This document shows, piece after piece, positions 1 through 12,230 of a stretch of DNA of 64,000 nt. Position numbers and translations under genes: made by a program. The stretch is taken from assembly GCA_029216955.1 (NCBI GenBank), contig JANAVB010004060.1:132149-196148 (forward strand). Reading direction: 5' to 3'. The notes below the pieces were generated by a model that was not told the origin of the DNA, did no database searches, and saw only the letters and a program-made list of their open reading frames with translations. The number at the start of each line of letters is the position of its first letter. The stretch's first letter is position 1. This DNA is from Iris pallida (taxonomy: Eukaryota > Streptophyta > Magnoliopsida > Asparagales > Iridaceae).

Positions 1-2269
1 GTACAAGAGGAAGAATTGTGAAGGACTTCTTGTGTCACTATAGTTGTTGTGATGAATTAGAGAATCTTTTGAAGTATTTGTCCTTTTTTTTGTATCTTGG
101 ACAAATATGGCTTAAAGCAGCCTTCCTTTATATTTGCTTAAGTATATTAGTCAAATTGAATTACTGTTTAAGATGTATTAGCTTCCAGGCTCCTGTTGGC
201 ACATGTTGAAGATGGTGTAGTTTCTATTTGGCACATGTTGGGCATCACTATATGTTTCCTTTTTCCTCCCTGATACTGTGTGTACTATATGTTTCCTTTC
301 TTAGCTTCCAGGCTCCTGACTTTATGGTTAATTGCTAACAAATTTAATCAACAGGCCATATACAAATTCATAGATACAACAAAAGGTCATATCAAAGCCT
401 TGAGTTGGCTAATGGCTATAGTTGTTACATATATTATTCCATCATGCATCCGAATACTATCGATAAAATATTTAAGTTTTAATATGTACACACCAATAGT
501 TGTTCCTACTCCCATATGTCATATTATTTGCAGGTTAGTGTTCAAGTTGATCGGATATTGGCTCACCTTTTTTCCTTCTATTTTACTGTGTGCTTCATCA
601 TACCTAACATTATTTTTGTTTCCTTCTATTATTGTACGCAGGTTAGTTTTTTACGCAGTATTGTACGCAGATTTGGTGGGTCCACGTGGCATGTACAGTC
701 TCTGACACGGAGTATTGTACGCAGGTTAGTTTTTTTGTTTCCTTCTATTATCAACTGTTGAAAACACCCGAGATCTTTTTCTGCAACAACACCAAAAATG
801 CCTTTATTCTCTGCAACAACACCAAAAATAACCACAAAGGCTATTCTGAGCCCATCTTATATATTGTCAATATACAAAATAACCACAAAGGCACAAAGCA
901 GCCAAAGGTGTGGTTCAAGGAAAAATGTATTACCTGGGTTTAGAACCTGTTTTTCAACATATTCATATGTCTACATAAGGAAAGCTATCCAGTACATGTT
1001 ACATTTTGGATCCTGAACATAGGTTCTGTTTGGTATCTCAAGTTATCCTTCATGTTCTTCTGCAAAACTTCTGAAAGAGAGTTATCTCAAGTTATCCTTC
1101 ATGTTCTTCTGCAAAAATTTAGAACCTGTTTGGTATCTCAAGTTCCAGCATGATATGTTGACAGAAAAAATGAATCGGCATGTATGGAAAACTTCTGAAA
1201 GAGAGAAAAATAAAATCTTGAGTGTCCGTTATAGAATAGCCAAAAAGGAACTTAACAAGGGAAGTATAGAGAAAAAGCTCTGTGATATCATGAAAGAGGA
1301 AATAACTTGAATTCAGTTTATACAATAGCCAAAAAAGAACTTAACAAGAGAAGTAAATTTAACAAAGAAACTCTAGCACTATGTGTGTTTCTCGTAGAAA
1401 ATTTGATCACGTTACCCAACATAAGAGATATTTGGGATTTGACAAATTTCCTGCACTTTCCAGTAATCATATCTCAAATTTATATTGTAACTTCATGCTA
1501 GAGCTAGGACAGGATATCAGCAATTTAGTTCTCTGGTTTCAAAGGGTTTTTAAAATGAGTTGTTTGAAGGTTTCACAACCATGATTATGGTGATATATCA
1601 TGAAACATGGATTTCGGGCTGTCAAATGATCACTCTACTTAATCAAGGTATAAAATTGAAGAACATACCATCTTAAGGAACTCTTGTTGTGTAGACTATG
1701 AGAAACACCTCTTTAGTTGACAAATGATGCCCTTGCCTTTTTAGTAGATAAAGAAGCCACTATGTACTTGTCAGAACTGCTTGCACTGATTCATTTCCCT
1801 TCATTCACAGTTACTAATTGGTACAACAGTATTTTATCTATCCTCGCTATTTATGCAGATCAGCTTGATTGGCCAGCTTCATCTTCTTTCATCCACAGTG
1901 ACAACTCTTGCTGTACCATCTCCATCTTTAACTGCTACTTGGGCCCGTAAATACTGCATCCTTATCATTCATGTTTATTTTCACTTCAAGCATATTTTTT
2001 TTACATACTGAATACATCCTTATCATTCATGTTTATATTCACTTGAAGTGTATTTTAGCTTTACATACTGACATGATTTCAATCTATCCTGTATTAAGGA
2101 GGGGGTAGCAATCCTGCACCTACTGTTATTGCGAGTACTCAAAGAGGACTTCTTGTGTCACATGTTATTCACTATTGTATTGAATGTATTCACATGTTAC
2201 CTTCGTTTTTACATAAACTGCATAATACATAATGTTGATACTGATTTAATTCATCTTTTTTAATTACAG
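1..2269. other. Non-coding, AT-rich CACTA interior or intron
   Basis: No coding region with recognisable protein similarity is seen. There are small local duplications: a segment containing attgtacgcaggttagtttt near 632-740, a tctgcaacaacaccaaaaa copy pair near 779-830, and a duplicated block near 1022-1145 around ttatccttcatgttcttctg. The segment ends in an intron-like acceptor (ttacag at 2264-2269) in front of the transposase-type coding exons, so part of it is probably an intron or 5' region of that gene. Confidence 0.4.
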
Positions 2270-2273
2270 AGAT

Positions 2274-4210
2274 ATGTCGAGGAAAATACAACGTGTCATT
2301 TATGATAGCCCACCTTTATCTAGGTTACCTCATGATAGTTCTGATGAGAATACTGATTCTTCATCAGAAGAAAATAATACTAGAGGTAAAAAGAAAAGAA
2401 CCAGAGGAAAAACAAAGGTCCCAGTTGTTGCAGTTGGTGAAAAGAACCGTACGATGATTGAGTGGAATGAATATGGGCAACCTGTGGGAAAACAATCAAT
2501 TAGATTCAGTACAACTGTTGGATGTCTTGCTCGAGAGAATGTTCCAATAAATATAAATACCTGGCACAACGTGGATAAGAGAATCAAAGAAAAGTTGTGG
2601 CATTTGATGATGGTATGTACTTTGTTTATGTATTTTATTATTGTTGCTTCTTGTAACACATTTAGTAAAATTACTTATCCTTGATTTTACTTGTAAACGT
2701 AGCAAAAATATGTTATTGAGGATTGTTACAAGAAGTTCATCCTGCGGTTGATGGGAAAGTTGTGGCAAAATTGGAAATCATCTCTATCTCAAAGTATAAG
2801 GAAAGTTGTAGATGCTGGTGTGGATGTATCTCGACGTATCACCTTCCTCAAACCGAATGAACCTACAGACCGCCAGTGGGATGAATTTGTAAAAATTCGC
2901 ACCTCAGATGAATTTAAGGTAAATTTTAAGGTTAAGTGTTTTTAATGATATGCATTATATTGGAGTTGTAAGCATTTTCTTAATTTGTGGAACCAAGGAT
3001 AAAGGGATGACAAACTTTAAATTATATGTATGTTTATGACAAATTTTGTGTAGGAATTAAGTCAAACAAAGCAGACTGCAAGGGCAAAACAAACGATGCC
3101 TTACACTCTGAGCCGGAAAGGTTATGCAAGATATGAGCATGAATGGGTATAACTTGTGCTTGTTTTTAATTCACGTATCTTTAAAATTCTCTTGCATGTA
3201 ATAAACATGATAGATTTCGATCATTTTGTCATTCGATTTTTGTTAGAAAAATGAGAACAAAGGAAAATCTATATCGAGGGTGGACTTATGGATTGAAGGA
3301 CATAAGAAAAGGAAGGGAGAGAAGAGTGAAGAACCGATCAATGCTGAGGCATAGAAGGCAATTGTATGTGATTAAAATTTATTTATTTAAAATTCATTAT
3401 TATATTCTATTTTTAATGATTTTCTAAATATGCTAATAACATTTATTTTCTAGTCTGAAATAGAAAAATATAAGGAGGCTCTAGATGGTGGGAATTCGAT
3501 CTCCATAAATGAGGATCCAGTGAGTAAATATTTTGGTCCAGAACGCTCAGGTTTTGTTAGAGGTCTTGGATTTGGAGTTACCCCATCTAAGGTAGAGGGC
3601 TAATTTCAAAATAAATTGTTGATGCAATCTGTTATGAATGAGTTAAGTGAAGTTCGCAAAACTCAAGAACTTACGTACAAAATTCTAAAAGAGCTTAGGC
3701 CAGACATGGTAAGTTGTATAATGCCATCATCAACTCTATTGTTTTTCTAAAAACTATGTTGTCTTGAGATTCAAAAAACTAAAGTCATGAAATTATTGTA
3801 CAGTTTCCAGGAGAGTCTAGTAATGGAAGAGCGTTGCCATCTCCCTCAAGTCGATAGGTATACTGTGGTAATGTTATTGAAATTTAACACTGAAACATTA
3901 ATTTTACTTTTATCTTCTTGTTTCATTATAGTCCCGTCCTGAGAGTGTGAATGCTAGTGCTACTACAAACCTTACGAATGCAAAGTGCAACCTGTTAAAT
4001 TGGACTGCCTTAGGGCAGGTGGTGGCAAATGCAGAAATTGCAGCTACAGATTCTAAATCAATGGTACATCATGTTATACTTGGACCTGATTGCTACAAAG
4101 TTTGGGTTAAGGAAGTTTTAGTTCCAGAAGTTACTTTGTTTCGAGCCTCAAGAGAATTTTTCACCCTTGAAGATGCTATAGGAAGTACAATTGCGTGGCC
4201 ACACAAGTAA
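2274..4210 (+). pseudogene. Transposase_24 / DUF8039 protein (CACTA accessory), broken
   Basis: Seven GT-AG-bounded coding blocks join in one frame: 2274-2612, 2703-2918, 3054-3146, 3247-3363, 3454-3708, 3804-3857 and 3932-4210. Block 1 has an acidic Ser-rich N-terminus and a basic stretch, then the IEWNEYGQPVGKQS segment that resembles the start of plant Transposase_24 (Ptta/En/Spm). Block 2 continues this domain (KLWQNWKSSL). The final block ends FFTLEDAIGSTIAWP, typical of DUF8039. In-frame stops occur at 3352-3354 (TAG), 3601-3603 (TAA) and 3855-3857 (TAG, at the exon end). About 450 codons in total. Family assignment is from memory of plant CACTA-linked proteins. A role as a TnpA-like binder of the subterminal repeats is inference. 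The preserved splice sites suggest it decayed recently. Confidence 0.72.
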
Positions 4211-7200
4211 ATTAGTTTTGAAGAGATTCAGGTAATTGAATTATTAATATGTATGTTTAACATTAACTCAATTCTATTATATTTATATAGAAGGGTACTG
4301 ATACTTAGTTTAAATTTTGTCTACTGATACTTAATAAGCAATCCCGAACCCATCTTAAGCCCCATTAGTCTACTTGGCTGCAAAAAGTTATTGGTGTCAA
4401 ACTATTTTGACACATCTATTGGTATTAACTATATTGCATGGACACGGACATGACACATTTTGGATAGGCCGACACGGATATGGTACCAAGCCTTTCACTA
4501 ACTTTCCCTAGGGCTGATGAAGGTTCTTAAAGTAGATCTCTAAATCTTCACCAAAGTCAGGAGCAATGGAGCAAACTCTTTTGATTTGAATTGTTTCTTA
4601 TACACAGCAAAATATGTCGGATGAGTACAAAAGTGTGCTATAATGCACTGGAACATTTCTACACTTTGTGGTATACTGGTGGTACATTGTCATGATATCT
4701 TTGGCTGTTTCCAGCCTCTGTTGTGCTGCTTCGACTCCTTCCGAACTTCTCTGATACCTTGGTTGGCACCCGTCACACTCTGTAGTTGAACACGAGCCAT
4801 ATACAACACACCTGGCATACAATATCTTGAAGAGAATATTGATAGTAATTGTCCTTGATGATGCACTGTAGGTGGGCAAGTATCATGATATGGAGTCAAG
4901 GTAAGAACAACAAATCCTATATTTTCTATACATACATACTATTAATGGGTCTGCTTCATCTTTCACACTCTTTTGATTTATTTTGGAGAAAAAGGATTGT
5001 ATATTGTTGCCTTAATTAGTTGGAGCTATTCGAAATTGAAAGTTTGAATTACTTCTCTCTTATCTGCTTGCTATTTTTATTATTTCATTAGATGATCAAA
5101 TGTCCTAATTATATACCTTCAATTTTCATGGTTGTAGCCATCAGTTTATTGGTTATAGGTTACGCTCATGTATTATCAAAAACTATTATTTACAGTTTTA
5201 CTCTCTATTGTATCTATCATCAAAAGCCTACAAAGGCACTTTGACACCCAAAAGAGTCTATTGCGGAAGCTTGTTAATACATATCCAAAGATAGTTGATT
5301 CATGAGCCATAACATTTGGCTTGGTCGAATTAACTTATAAGGAAAACCCTAGATCTTTGCCTTGTTCTCCTATAATTTATCCCATGTACTGGATCTAAAC
5401 TCTAATCTGACTCCTTCATATGAATCTATATTGATAAACCCCAATTGGATTCTTTTTTACCTCCTATAATTGATTTCTTAGATTGTTTTTCAATAATTCC
5501 AAGGCTACATGCAGTTTCCAAGAGAATCCTCCAATTTCTTCGATGCCAAATTGTTTTGATTGTACTTCTAGAGAAGTTATTGTATTGTAGTTAGCAAACA
5601 GAAAGGTGGAAGTAAATTATGATCTCCTTAAGAGACTATTATATAGGAGAGTTAATGTACAAAAGGTAGGCAAGTTCATGTACAAAGATGGTCAACTTTT
5701 TGCAAAGGTTATATGTAGCAGCTTCAGATTTACAAGTCCTACACATAACTATATAATTATCTTATTCAAGAAGAAGATTAACAGAGCAAGGCTTCACAGC
5801 TTCGACAATGCTACATCCATTACGTCGATCAGGAAATCTGACAAAAATAAAGCAATTAACAATAATCAACAAAACCAAATCAAAGAGTGAAAATTATAAA
5901 TTTTGTAATATTACAGCAAAGAATTTGCCACTCACCAGAATCTTCCTTGGTAAAGCAAAGAGGATGTGTTATTCTAAAAACATTGCCATAAAAACTGCCC
6001 TTGCCCACTAAAACACCCATTTCTGTTGAAGCGATACCACAAAAAAGAAAGAATTTAGTATAAGAACTGTACAATTAGTCATATGATCTATTTTGCAACA
6101 GGAATTAAGGGATATAACCTATTGGCTAATATTCTGCTTGTCAGTACGATGCTCTAACGTGTTGTTGTGTTACTATTATTTATTTTTTTCACTAACACTG
6201 ATGTGCTATTCTTTATTTTCTTTTGGTTTTGTTAATACTAATGTGCTTGTTTGGCCATGTACATAAATAGTAAGTTTTCCATTGCATATGAGCATGGGAT
6301 TTTCTTTCGTTAAAAAGCTAACGATACCTCAGAGAGTGTTTAAGTTTGATGAAGTGCTGTTGATAGAAATAATAAAATTTGATTCTAACATATAGCAGAA
6401 AGGAGTTTGAAAAAGTTGGGTCTTAAAAATTGTAGAGGTGGATGAGTGAGTAGAGCGTGGTAGTTGTTATTACTGAAACTGCCTGCAAATGATTTACATT
6501 CTAAAAAGGGTTGGACCTATAATTTCTCCACAGAACCCCAACATCTAAAGCAGTTGCAGAAGTCTTGCAGGGGTTAGATTTGATAACACCTAAACTTTGA
6601 CTACTGATCTGTTTGTCAAGTTGCACCTAAACTTTGACAGCGAATTTTTTTTTTTTGTAGGCGAACTTGATGTTTTAAGCTGGACAACCCTTTCTTCCCT
6701 CCTTTACCTTTTCTCTCATGCTTGGACTTTTATCCGCCGCTTAGGGCTTTGAACTGACATGCCAGAGGACCACAAATCCCAAGCTTGTATCCCCTCTTCT
6801 TCGGGGCCTTCCCTGCTTAACCAAGACTCTCTATTATTTCATATATTCCATCTGGATCGACCATAAGATATCTTTCTTCACAAACGTAAACCCTATCTCA
6901 CGAATTTCAATAGTAATGAGAAGACCCTCCTGAATCTTTCTTCCTGCCTTGTTATAACTGTGAGAATTTATTTGGGGGTATAGTTTTGTGAACAACTCAC
7001 TGAATCCTCAGGCTTTTGTATCCTCAGGTCTAAAGCTTAAAGAGTGACTGGTCATTGAATCCTCAGGTTTATGAACAACTCACTGAATCCTCAGGCTTTT
7101 GTATCTCATCTTTTTGTTTTTGTGTATACATATCCAGTAGCTTTTGGAATTGGAGTACAACAACCAATCTCTTACTTTTTCGATCTAGATTTTGAAGGAT

Positions 7201-8040
7201 TTACTGATAGATTTTGAAGGATTTAATGAGAGCAAGAACGTCTTGAATCCTCAGGTTTATGAAATCCATTGGATTCATGGTATCAATGATGTCTTTTAAT
7301 TGTTTCTGGTCTGATGTTGTACCAGAAAACATTCCTTCAGATTTATGAACAAGGGCAGTATGTTTACGGCCCTGATCAACCTCAATAAGGATAATTCAAT
7401 TGTTGGCATTGCACCAGTGAATGAATACTAAGATATACTCACCTTCACCTTTTGTATGTGGCTTGCTATTGACCTAGCCTGTGATCCAGGTTTTATTTTT
7501 GTACTTTGCATCAACATTTAAGCAGTTGGTTACTTCTTAAAAAGACATCATTTCAATTGCTAGGATGTCATTAATGAGCGGTGCATAAATTGTTATTAAG
7601 TAGCTTAATGGTCTACTTAATGGTCTGCTTTGCTTGGATGATAGCCCTATTTTAGTACATGATCCTACTTTTGTTTATTGGACCTTATTTAGTGCATTAA
7701 TACTCATTATTTTTTATGTTATCATCATCCACTCATTATTATTCTTTTTTCAGGAAAAATGATCCTCTTGTTAACATGACTGCTAGGGAAGCTGTGGATG
7801 TAAGATGCTTACTTTCTTTCAGATTCCTTGCAATTTCATTTAAAGACTTATGAGTTGAATCTTTTCTTATTTCTTTTATAGGTTACTTATGACAGGAAAT
7901 CACTTTTGTCCATTTAATGTGGTTCTCAAGGCATGATTCTAATCCGAATGAGGACGCTAAGAAGTTACTAGTAGGACTCTTACATATATATTATGTAATC
8001 GACTTTGTTAGTCTTAAACAAATTGAATCCTATATTATGT
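4211..8040. other. Non-coding interior of CACTA element
   Basis: AT-rich, with no coding region I can support. Several copies of a tgaatcctcagg motif occur at 6990-7260 with duplicated flanks (for example atgaacaactcactgaatcc). A short exon-like block at 7755-7800, bounded by caggaaaaatgatc and a GT-like donor, might be a remnant of a further exon but matches nothing I recognise. Confidence 0.35.
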
Positions 8041-8240
8041 AATAGACTTTATGAACATGGTTGATTCTGGTTACTTATTTGGAACATGGTTGGTTTTGGT
8101 TACTTATTTGTACGTGAACATGGTTTAATTATATGTGAACATGGATGGTTGGTTGGTTTTGGTTACTTATTTGTGAACATGGCTGATTTTGGTTACTTAT
8201 TTGGAACATGGTTGGTTTTGGTTACTTATTTGTGAACATG

Positions 8241-8280
<40 letters not shown>

Positions 8281-8351
8281 TTTGGAACATGGTGTATATA
8301 TATATATATATATATTTTTTTTTTGGAACATGGTTACTTATTTGGAACATG

Positions 8352-8440
<89 letters not shown>
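8040..8440. repeat. gaacatggt minisatellite invaded by (TA)n
   Basis: A unit of about 30-45 bp built on gaacatggttggttttggtt followed by acttatttg recurs from 8050 to 8240. The last copies are interrupted by three (TA)n tracts at about 8243-8271, 8293-8312 and 8353-8424. Each tract follows the words gaacatggtgta, and the third runs into (CA)n at 8425-8441. The expansions appear to have started at the same tgtata position in successive repeat units. Confidence 0.85.
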
Positions 8441-8441
<1 letters not shown>

Positions 8442-8444
8442 TGA

Positions 8445-8968
8445 TGACATTTTGAAATCTGTCATTGAACTCGGTTTATATGATACATAAGAAGTGCCAT
8501 GAAATAATATTCATGACATTTATTAATTGTCATTTTGTAATTTTAGATGACATTTCTCAGATGTAGTAATTTCGATGACACTTATTAAATGACATTGAAA
8601 CACGTTAAGATGACACCTACAAAATGTCATGAAAGTGTTTATCCTCTATCATTTAGATGGCACAAAAAAGGTGTCATGAAAATATCAATGACATTTATTA
8701 AATGTCATAGAATGATTTAGATGACACCTATTAAGTGTCGTACAGTCAATGACATTTATGAACTGTCATTGAAGCAGACTAAAATGACATCAGTAAAGTG
8801 TGTGGAATAAGCATTACACGACATCAAATAAATGTCATCGTAAAGATATTATATGACACTTACAGAGTGTCGTTGAAAGTTAAAAACTTTCTATGACACC
8901 CCCTCTAGACTGCACCAAAAAAAGTGCCATGGAAAGTCATTAACGACACTTTTCGAGTGTCGTTAAAA
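8445..8968. repeat. CACTA subterminal hairpin repeats
   Basis: About a dozen quasi-palindromes of the form TGACA(n)TGTCA, for example atgacatttattaaatgtca at 8689-8708, follow each other roughly every 40-50 bp up to the terminal repeat. Variants alternate atgacattt with gatgacacct, and the outermost unit is taacgacacttttcgagtgt. In En/Spm elements subterminal repeats bind the element's own TnpA-like protein; by analogy these may be the binding sites of this family. Confidence 0.8.
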
Positions 8969-8986
8969 CACTTTTCTGTTGTAGTG
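8969..8986 (-). mobile_element. CACTA terminal inverted repeat (right end)
   Basis: The plus strand reads cacttttctgttgtagtg; its complement CACTACAACAGAAAAGTG has the CACTACAA start of plant CACTA transposons. The 3-bp target duplication would be ctt at 8987-8989, but the left end needed for comparison lies outside the window. Confidence 0.85.
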
Positions 8987-9254
8987 CTTGTCATGTCGTG
9001 CTAGCTGTCGTAACAACATATCGAGGTGTATCATGTCAGGGTTACTTATCAAGAGTGCGCCACGACGGGCCACTATCGTGTTTTATCCTTACATCATTAT
9101 AATGAGAAAAACTTGCATAATTAGTTAGTATCATATTCTGGAAGCCAAGGAAACGATCTACAATTTTTATGTTGGGAGTTGGAAAAAATTCTGGCCATAA
9201 ATCAGCCAAATAGGACAAGAAAAACAACCAAATTAAACACTATACGGCCAAGGG

Positions 9255-9830
9255 TGAATTGGGGGCTCATGCGGCAGTAGATGGGTACTCATCTATGCGG
9301 CTGAGTAGATGGGTACTCATCTATGCGGCTGAGTAGATGGGTACTCATCAATGCGGCTAGGTACATGAGTCTCATGCGGCTGGGTAAGTGGGTACCCATC
9401 TATGCGGCTGAGTAAGTGGGTACCCATGCGGCTGAGTGAATAAATCTCATGCGGCTGGGTAAGTGGGTACCCATCTATGCGGCTGAGTAAGTGTGTACCC
9501 ATGCGGCTGAGTGAATAAATCTCATGCGGCTGGGTAAGTGGGTACCCATCTATGCGGCTGAGTATGGGTACACATCTATGCGGCTGAGTAAGTGGGTACC
9601 CATGCGGCTGAGTGAATAAATCTCATGCGGCTGGGTAAGTGGGTACCCATCTATGCGGCTGAGTAAGTGGGTACCCATGCGGCTGAGTGAATAAATCTCA
9701 TGTGGCTGGGTAAGTGGGTACCCATCTATGCGGCTGAGTAAGTGGGTACCCATGCGTCTGAGTGAATAAATCTCATGCGGCTGGGTAAGTGGGTACCCAT
9801 CTATGCGGCTGAGTAAGTGGGTACCCATCT
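9255..9830. repeat. 75-bp minisatellite with GGGTACCC cores
   Basis: Tandem array of a composite unit of about 75 bp (25 codons when read on the minus strand). Each unit holds three atgcggctg-type subrepeats, one atgagattta-like spacer on the minus strand, and the palindrome gggtaccc, usually twice. The left edge (9255-9360) holds simpler subunits (gagtagatgggtactcatct), consistent with growth from a short monomer to a higher-order unit. Long open frames on the minus strand here are a consequence of the unit being divisible by three, not evidence of a gene. Confidence 0.9.
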
Positions 9831-10555
9831 TCTCAGAAAATCTGAGAAGGATGGCCATGGAACCCATAGCTTCCAAGCTCCATAAAACCTTCATCGTAAG
9901 TCCAAATTTGGACTTCCATAGGTCAAAATGGGGTAGAACAAAATTCTCTACAACATGGAACCATCAAAACTTTGAAATAATAAAGTTAAATAGATCAAAA
10001 CCCAAAAAATCCAAAAATACTATAATCTTAGATCTAGAAGAATTTAGCCATAAAAATTGAAAATGCCAAACACTAAAGTGTCTTAGAATGTTGCAAGGAA
10101 GAAAATGGAACAATAAATCTTTAGTTCCTCCATGAAGCAAGATGCACTTGCCTAAGCTCTCTCTTTCTCTCACTCTTCTGGTGGTTGAAGAAGTAATGGT
10201 GGAGAAGAAGAAGTAAATGAAGAGAGAGAATAAGGTTAATAAAGGATGATGGTGGTGGTAGGTAGGGGTTCTCCCCTTGGTTCATGATAAACCAAGGCAA
10301 CCCAAGTCTAGCCGAACCAACCCAAAATAAATCGGGCCAAGCCAAGAGATATGCAATACAAGAACAAATACGTACACGTATTCTAAGATACGTAATACGA
10401 ACTACAGAAATTACAGAACATGTATCACTCCTCATACGAACTCCAGTGGTTCACAAAAAGGAAATCCATAGCATACCATTCTCTTTCACCATGTTTTGTT
10501 CAGGCCCTTTAGGATTTAGTCTGTCCACCTGATTATTACTTCTCCTGCAATCCCA
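9831..10555. other. Intergenic, nothing recognised
   Basis: Mixed-composition sequence between two repeat arrays. There are open frames up to about 100 codons on the minus strand, without recognisable domains. I see no promoter, RNA gene or transposon terminus. Confidence 0.4.
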
Positions 10556-10557
10556 AA

Positions 10558-10830
10558 TTGCCACTGAACCTTACCATTCATTTATTACATTCACTTCATT
10601 ATCCATTTACTGTATATCAGATACATACGCTGCACATGAGTGTTAGATCACATCACTTGATGTTCAGAAACATACACTGCACATTACTGTATATCAGATA
10701 CATACACTTCATTATCCATTTACTGTATATCAGATACATACACTGCATATTTACTGTATATCAGATACATTCACTTCATTATGCATTTACTTCTTACCCT
10801 CACATATTGCATTGTCCTGGATACTAACAT
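10558..10830. repeat. Imperfect tandem repeats (tactgtatatcagatacata)
   Basis: The words tactgtatatcagatacat and cttcattatccatttactg recur four times or more, in irregular order, from about 10590 to 10800. The ladder of start-free reading frames is low-complexity and not coding. Confidence 0.75.
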
Positions 10831-11497
10831 GTTCTGAACACATTTGCATTCACTTCATTAACATTGGACACCCTATAGTTGCACTACTATAGAACAATAT
10901 TTGTTCTGCATCCTTCCATCACTCCATTGTATATAACCTTTACTGCTGCACACCACATTCACTTGACACCTTAGCTGTACACTTTTAACACTTGCCTTGA
11001 CACTAGACACCTTGCATACAAATGTTCTATCCAATATGTCTGAGTTAGTTTACTGCCTACACTCTAAAATCCAGTTCAGCTAAACAACTGTCCTACTCCT
11101 TGTTCATTCCATTTCATTATCATTTCAATTCCCAGTTAAGTATTCAGACCATTCTTGTTCCCTTCCCTTGTACCAGTAAATGCAATGCAGGGATAATGGA
11201 GGAATTCCTGAGTTTAGTCCACATCATGAACTCAACCCTTGGCCTTTATCAATATCAGAGAAGAGATGTGTGATTGAGGATTATATCTTGAGGGTGTGAG
11301 CAAATGGAGATGCAGCAGGTTTTGGAAAGAAGGAGAGAGCAGTGGCTAAGCAGTTGGCCTCTCACTTCACTTGGACATTGGAGTTTGACCATAGGCCTTT
11401 AGCTTTGAGCATTAGTGTTAGTGTATTAGAGTACCAGATTTTGGTTGTTAGTATAATAAGACTTGGTTAGTAGCTAAGACTTGGTTAGTAGCTGAGA

Positions 11498-11598
<101 letters not shown>

Positions 11599-12039
11599 GT
11601 TAAGTTGAGTATCTATATTGGTATTGATGTATATGGATGCATGTTAATCTAGATTTAGGTATAATTGTTACCAATATCCTAGTTGACCAATAGTCTAGAT
11701 ATTGACTAGTTTGACTAGAAGGTTGACCAGAGTTGACCAATAGTTGACTTTGACCTATAATGACTTAGTATCATGTAAATTGTATTGTACACTTCAATTA
11801 TTATATATTTAACTCTTTATAACATGTATTGCTCTAAATAGGACTCTGTGACTCCAGTTTGGACATCTCTACATATCAGTTGTTCAGGTTATCAGGCGAG
11901 TACATTTTCTGATCGTTTCATACTTGCTAGGACTTATATTCTTGCTCTAGATTACTTTACTTGATGCTGTCATGATATTATCACGGATTAGTACTATATG
12001 GATCTTTTCATGAGATGTTATCCCCAAGCGGGTGCATCG

Positions 12040-12230
12040 GGTACTTCATGTTCATGTACTTTATCATGTGTATCATGTACTCCTTGTACTCATGTTTATT
12101 CATGTACACTCATGTGCTTTCATGTACTCTCATGCTCACATGAGCTTCATGTATAAACTATTCATGTGCACTCATGTTTACATGAGCTTCATGTGTAAAT
12201 TAGTTGTTATTCATGTACAATAACGTAACT
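12040..12230. repeat. Short tandem repeats of tcatgtact / catgtactcatg
   Basis: A degenerate 12-24 bp unit based on tcatgtactcatg and catgagcttcatgt recurs through this stretch. The open frame over it is low-complexity (His, Met, Val, Tyr) and not a gene. Confidence 0.7.

Larger units (their letters stand above)
1..8986. mobile_element. CACTA (En/Spm) DNA transposon, right-hand portion
   Basis: The right end is an 18-bp terminal sequence at 8969-8986 that reads CACTACAACAGAAAAGTG on the minus strand, which is the typical plant CACTA terminus. It is preceded by about 500 bp of short quasi-palindromic subterminal repeats. A broken gene with Transposase_24 and DUF8039 similarity lies inside (2274-4210). 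No matching left terminus is seen, so the element probably begins before base 1, and a TNP2-type transposase would lie there. Whether all of 1-8986 is one element is inference; the right terminus is directly visible. Confidence 0.65.

Noticed and set aside
8189..8455. Open frames on both strands rich in Tyr-Ile
   Set aside because: Translation of (TA)n; low complexity.
9317..9894. Long minus-strand open frames with a 25-residue repeat protein
   Set aside because: They are the 75-bp minisatellite read in one of its open frames; there is no promoter, splice or conservation evidence.
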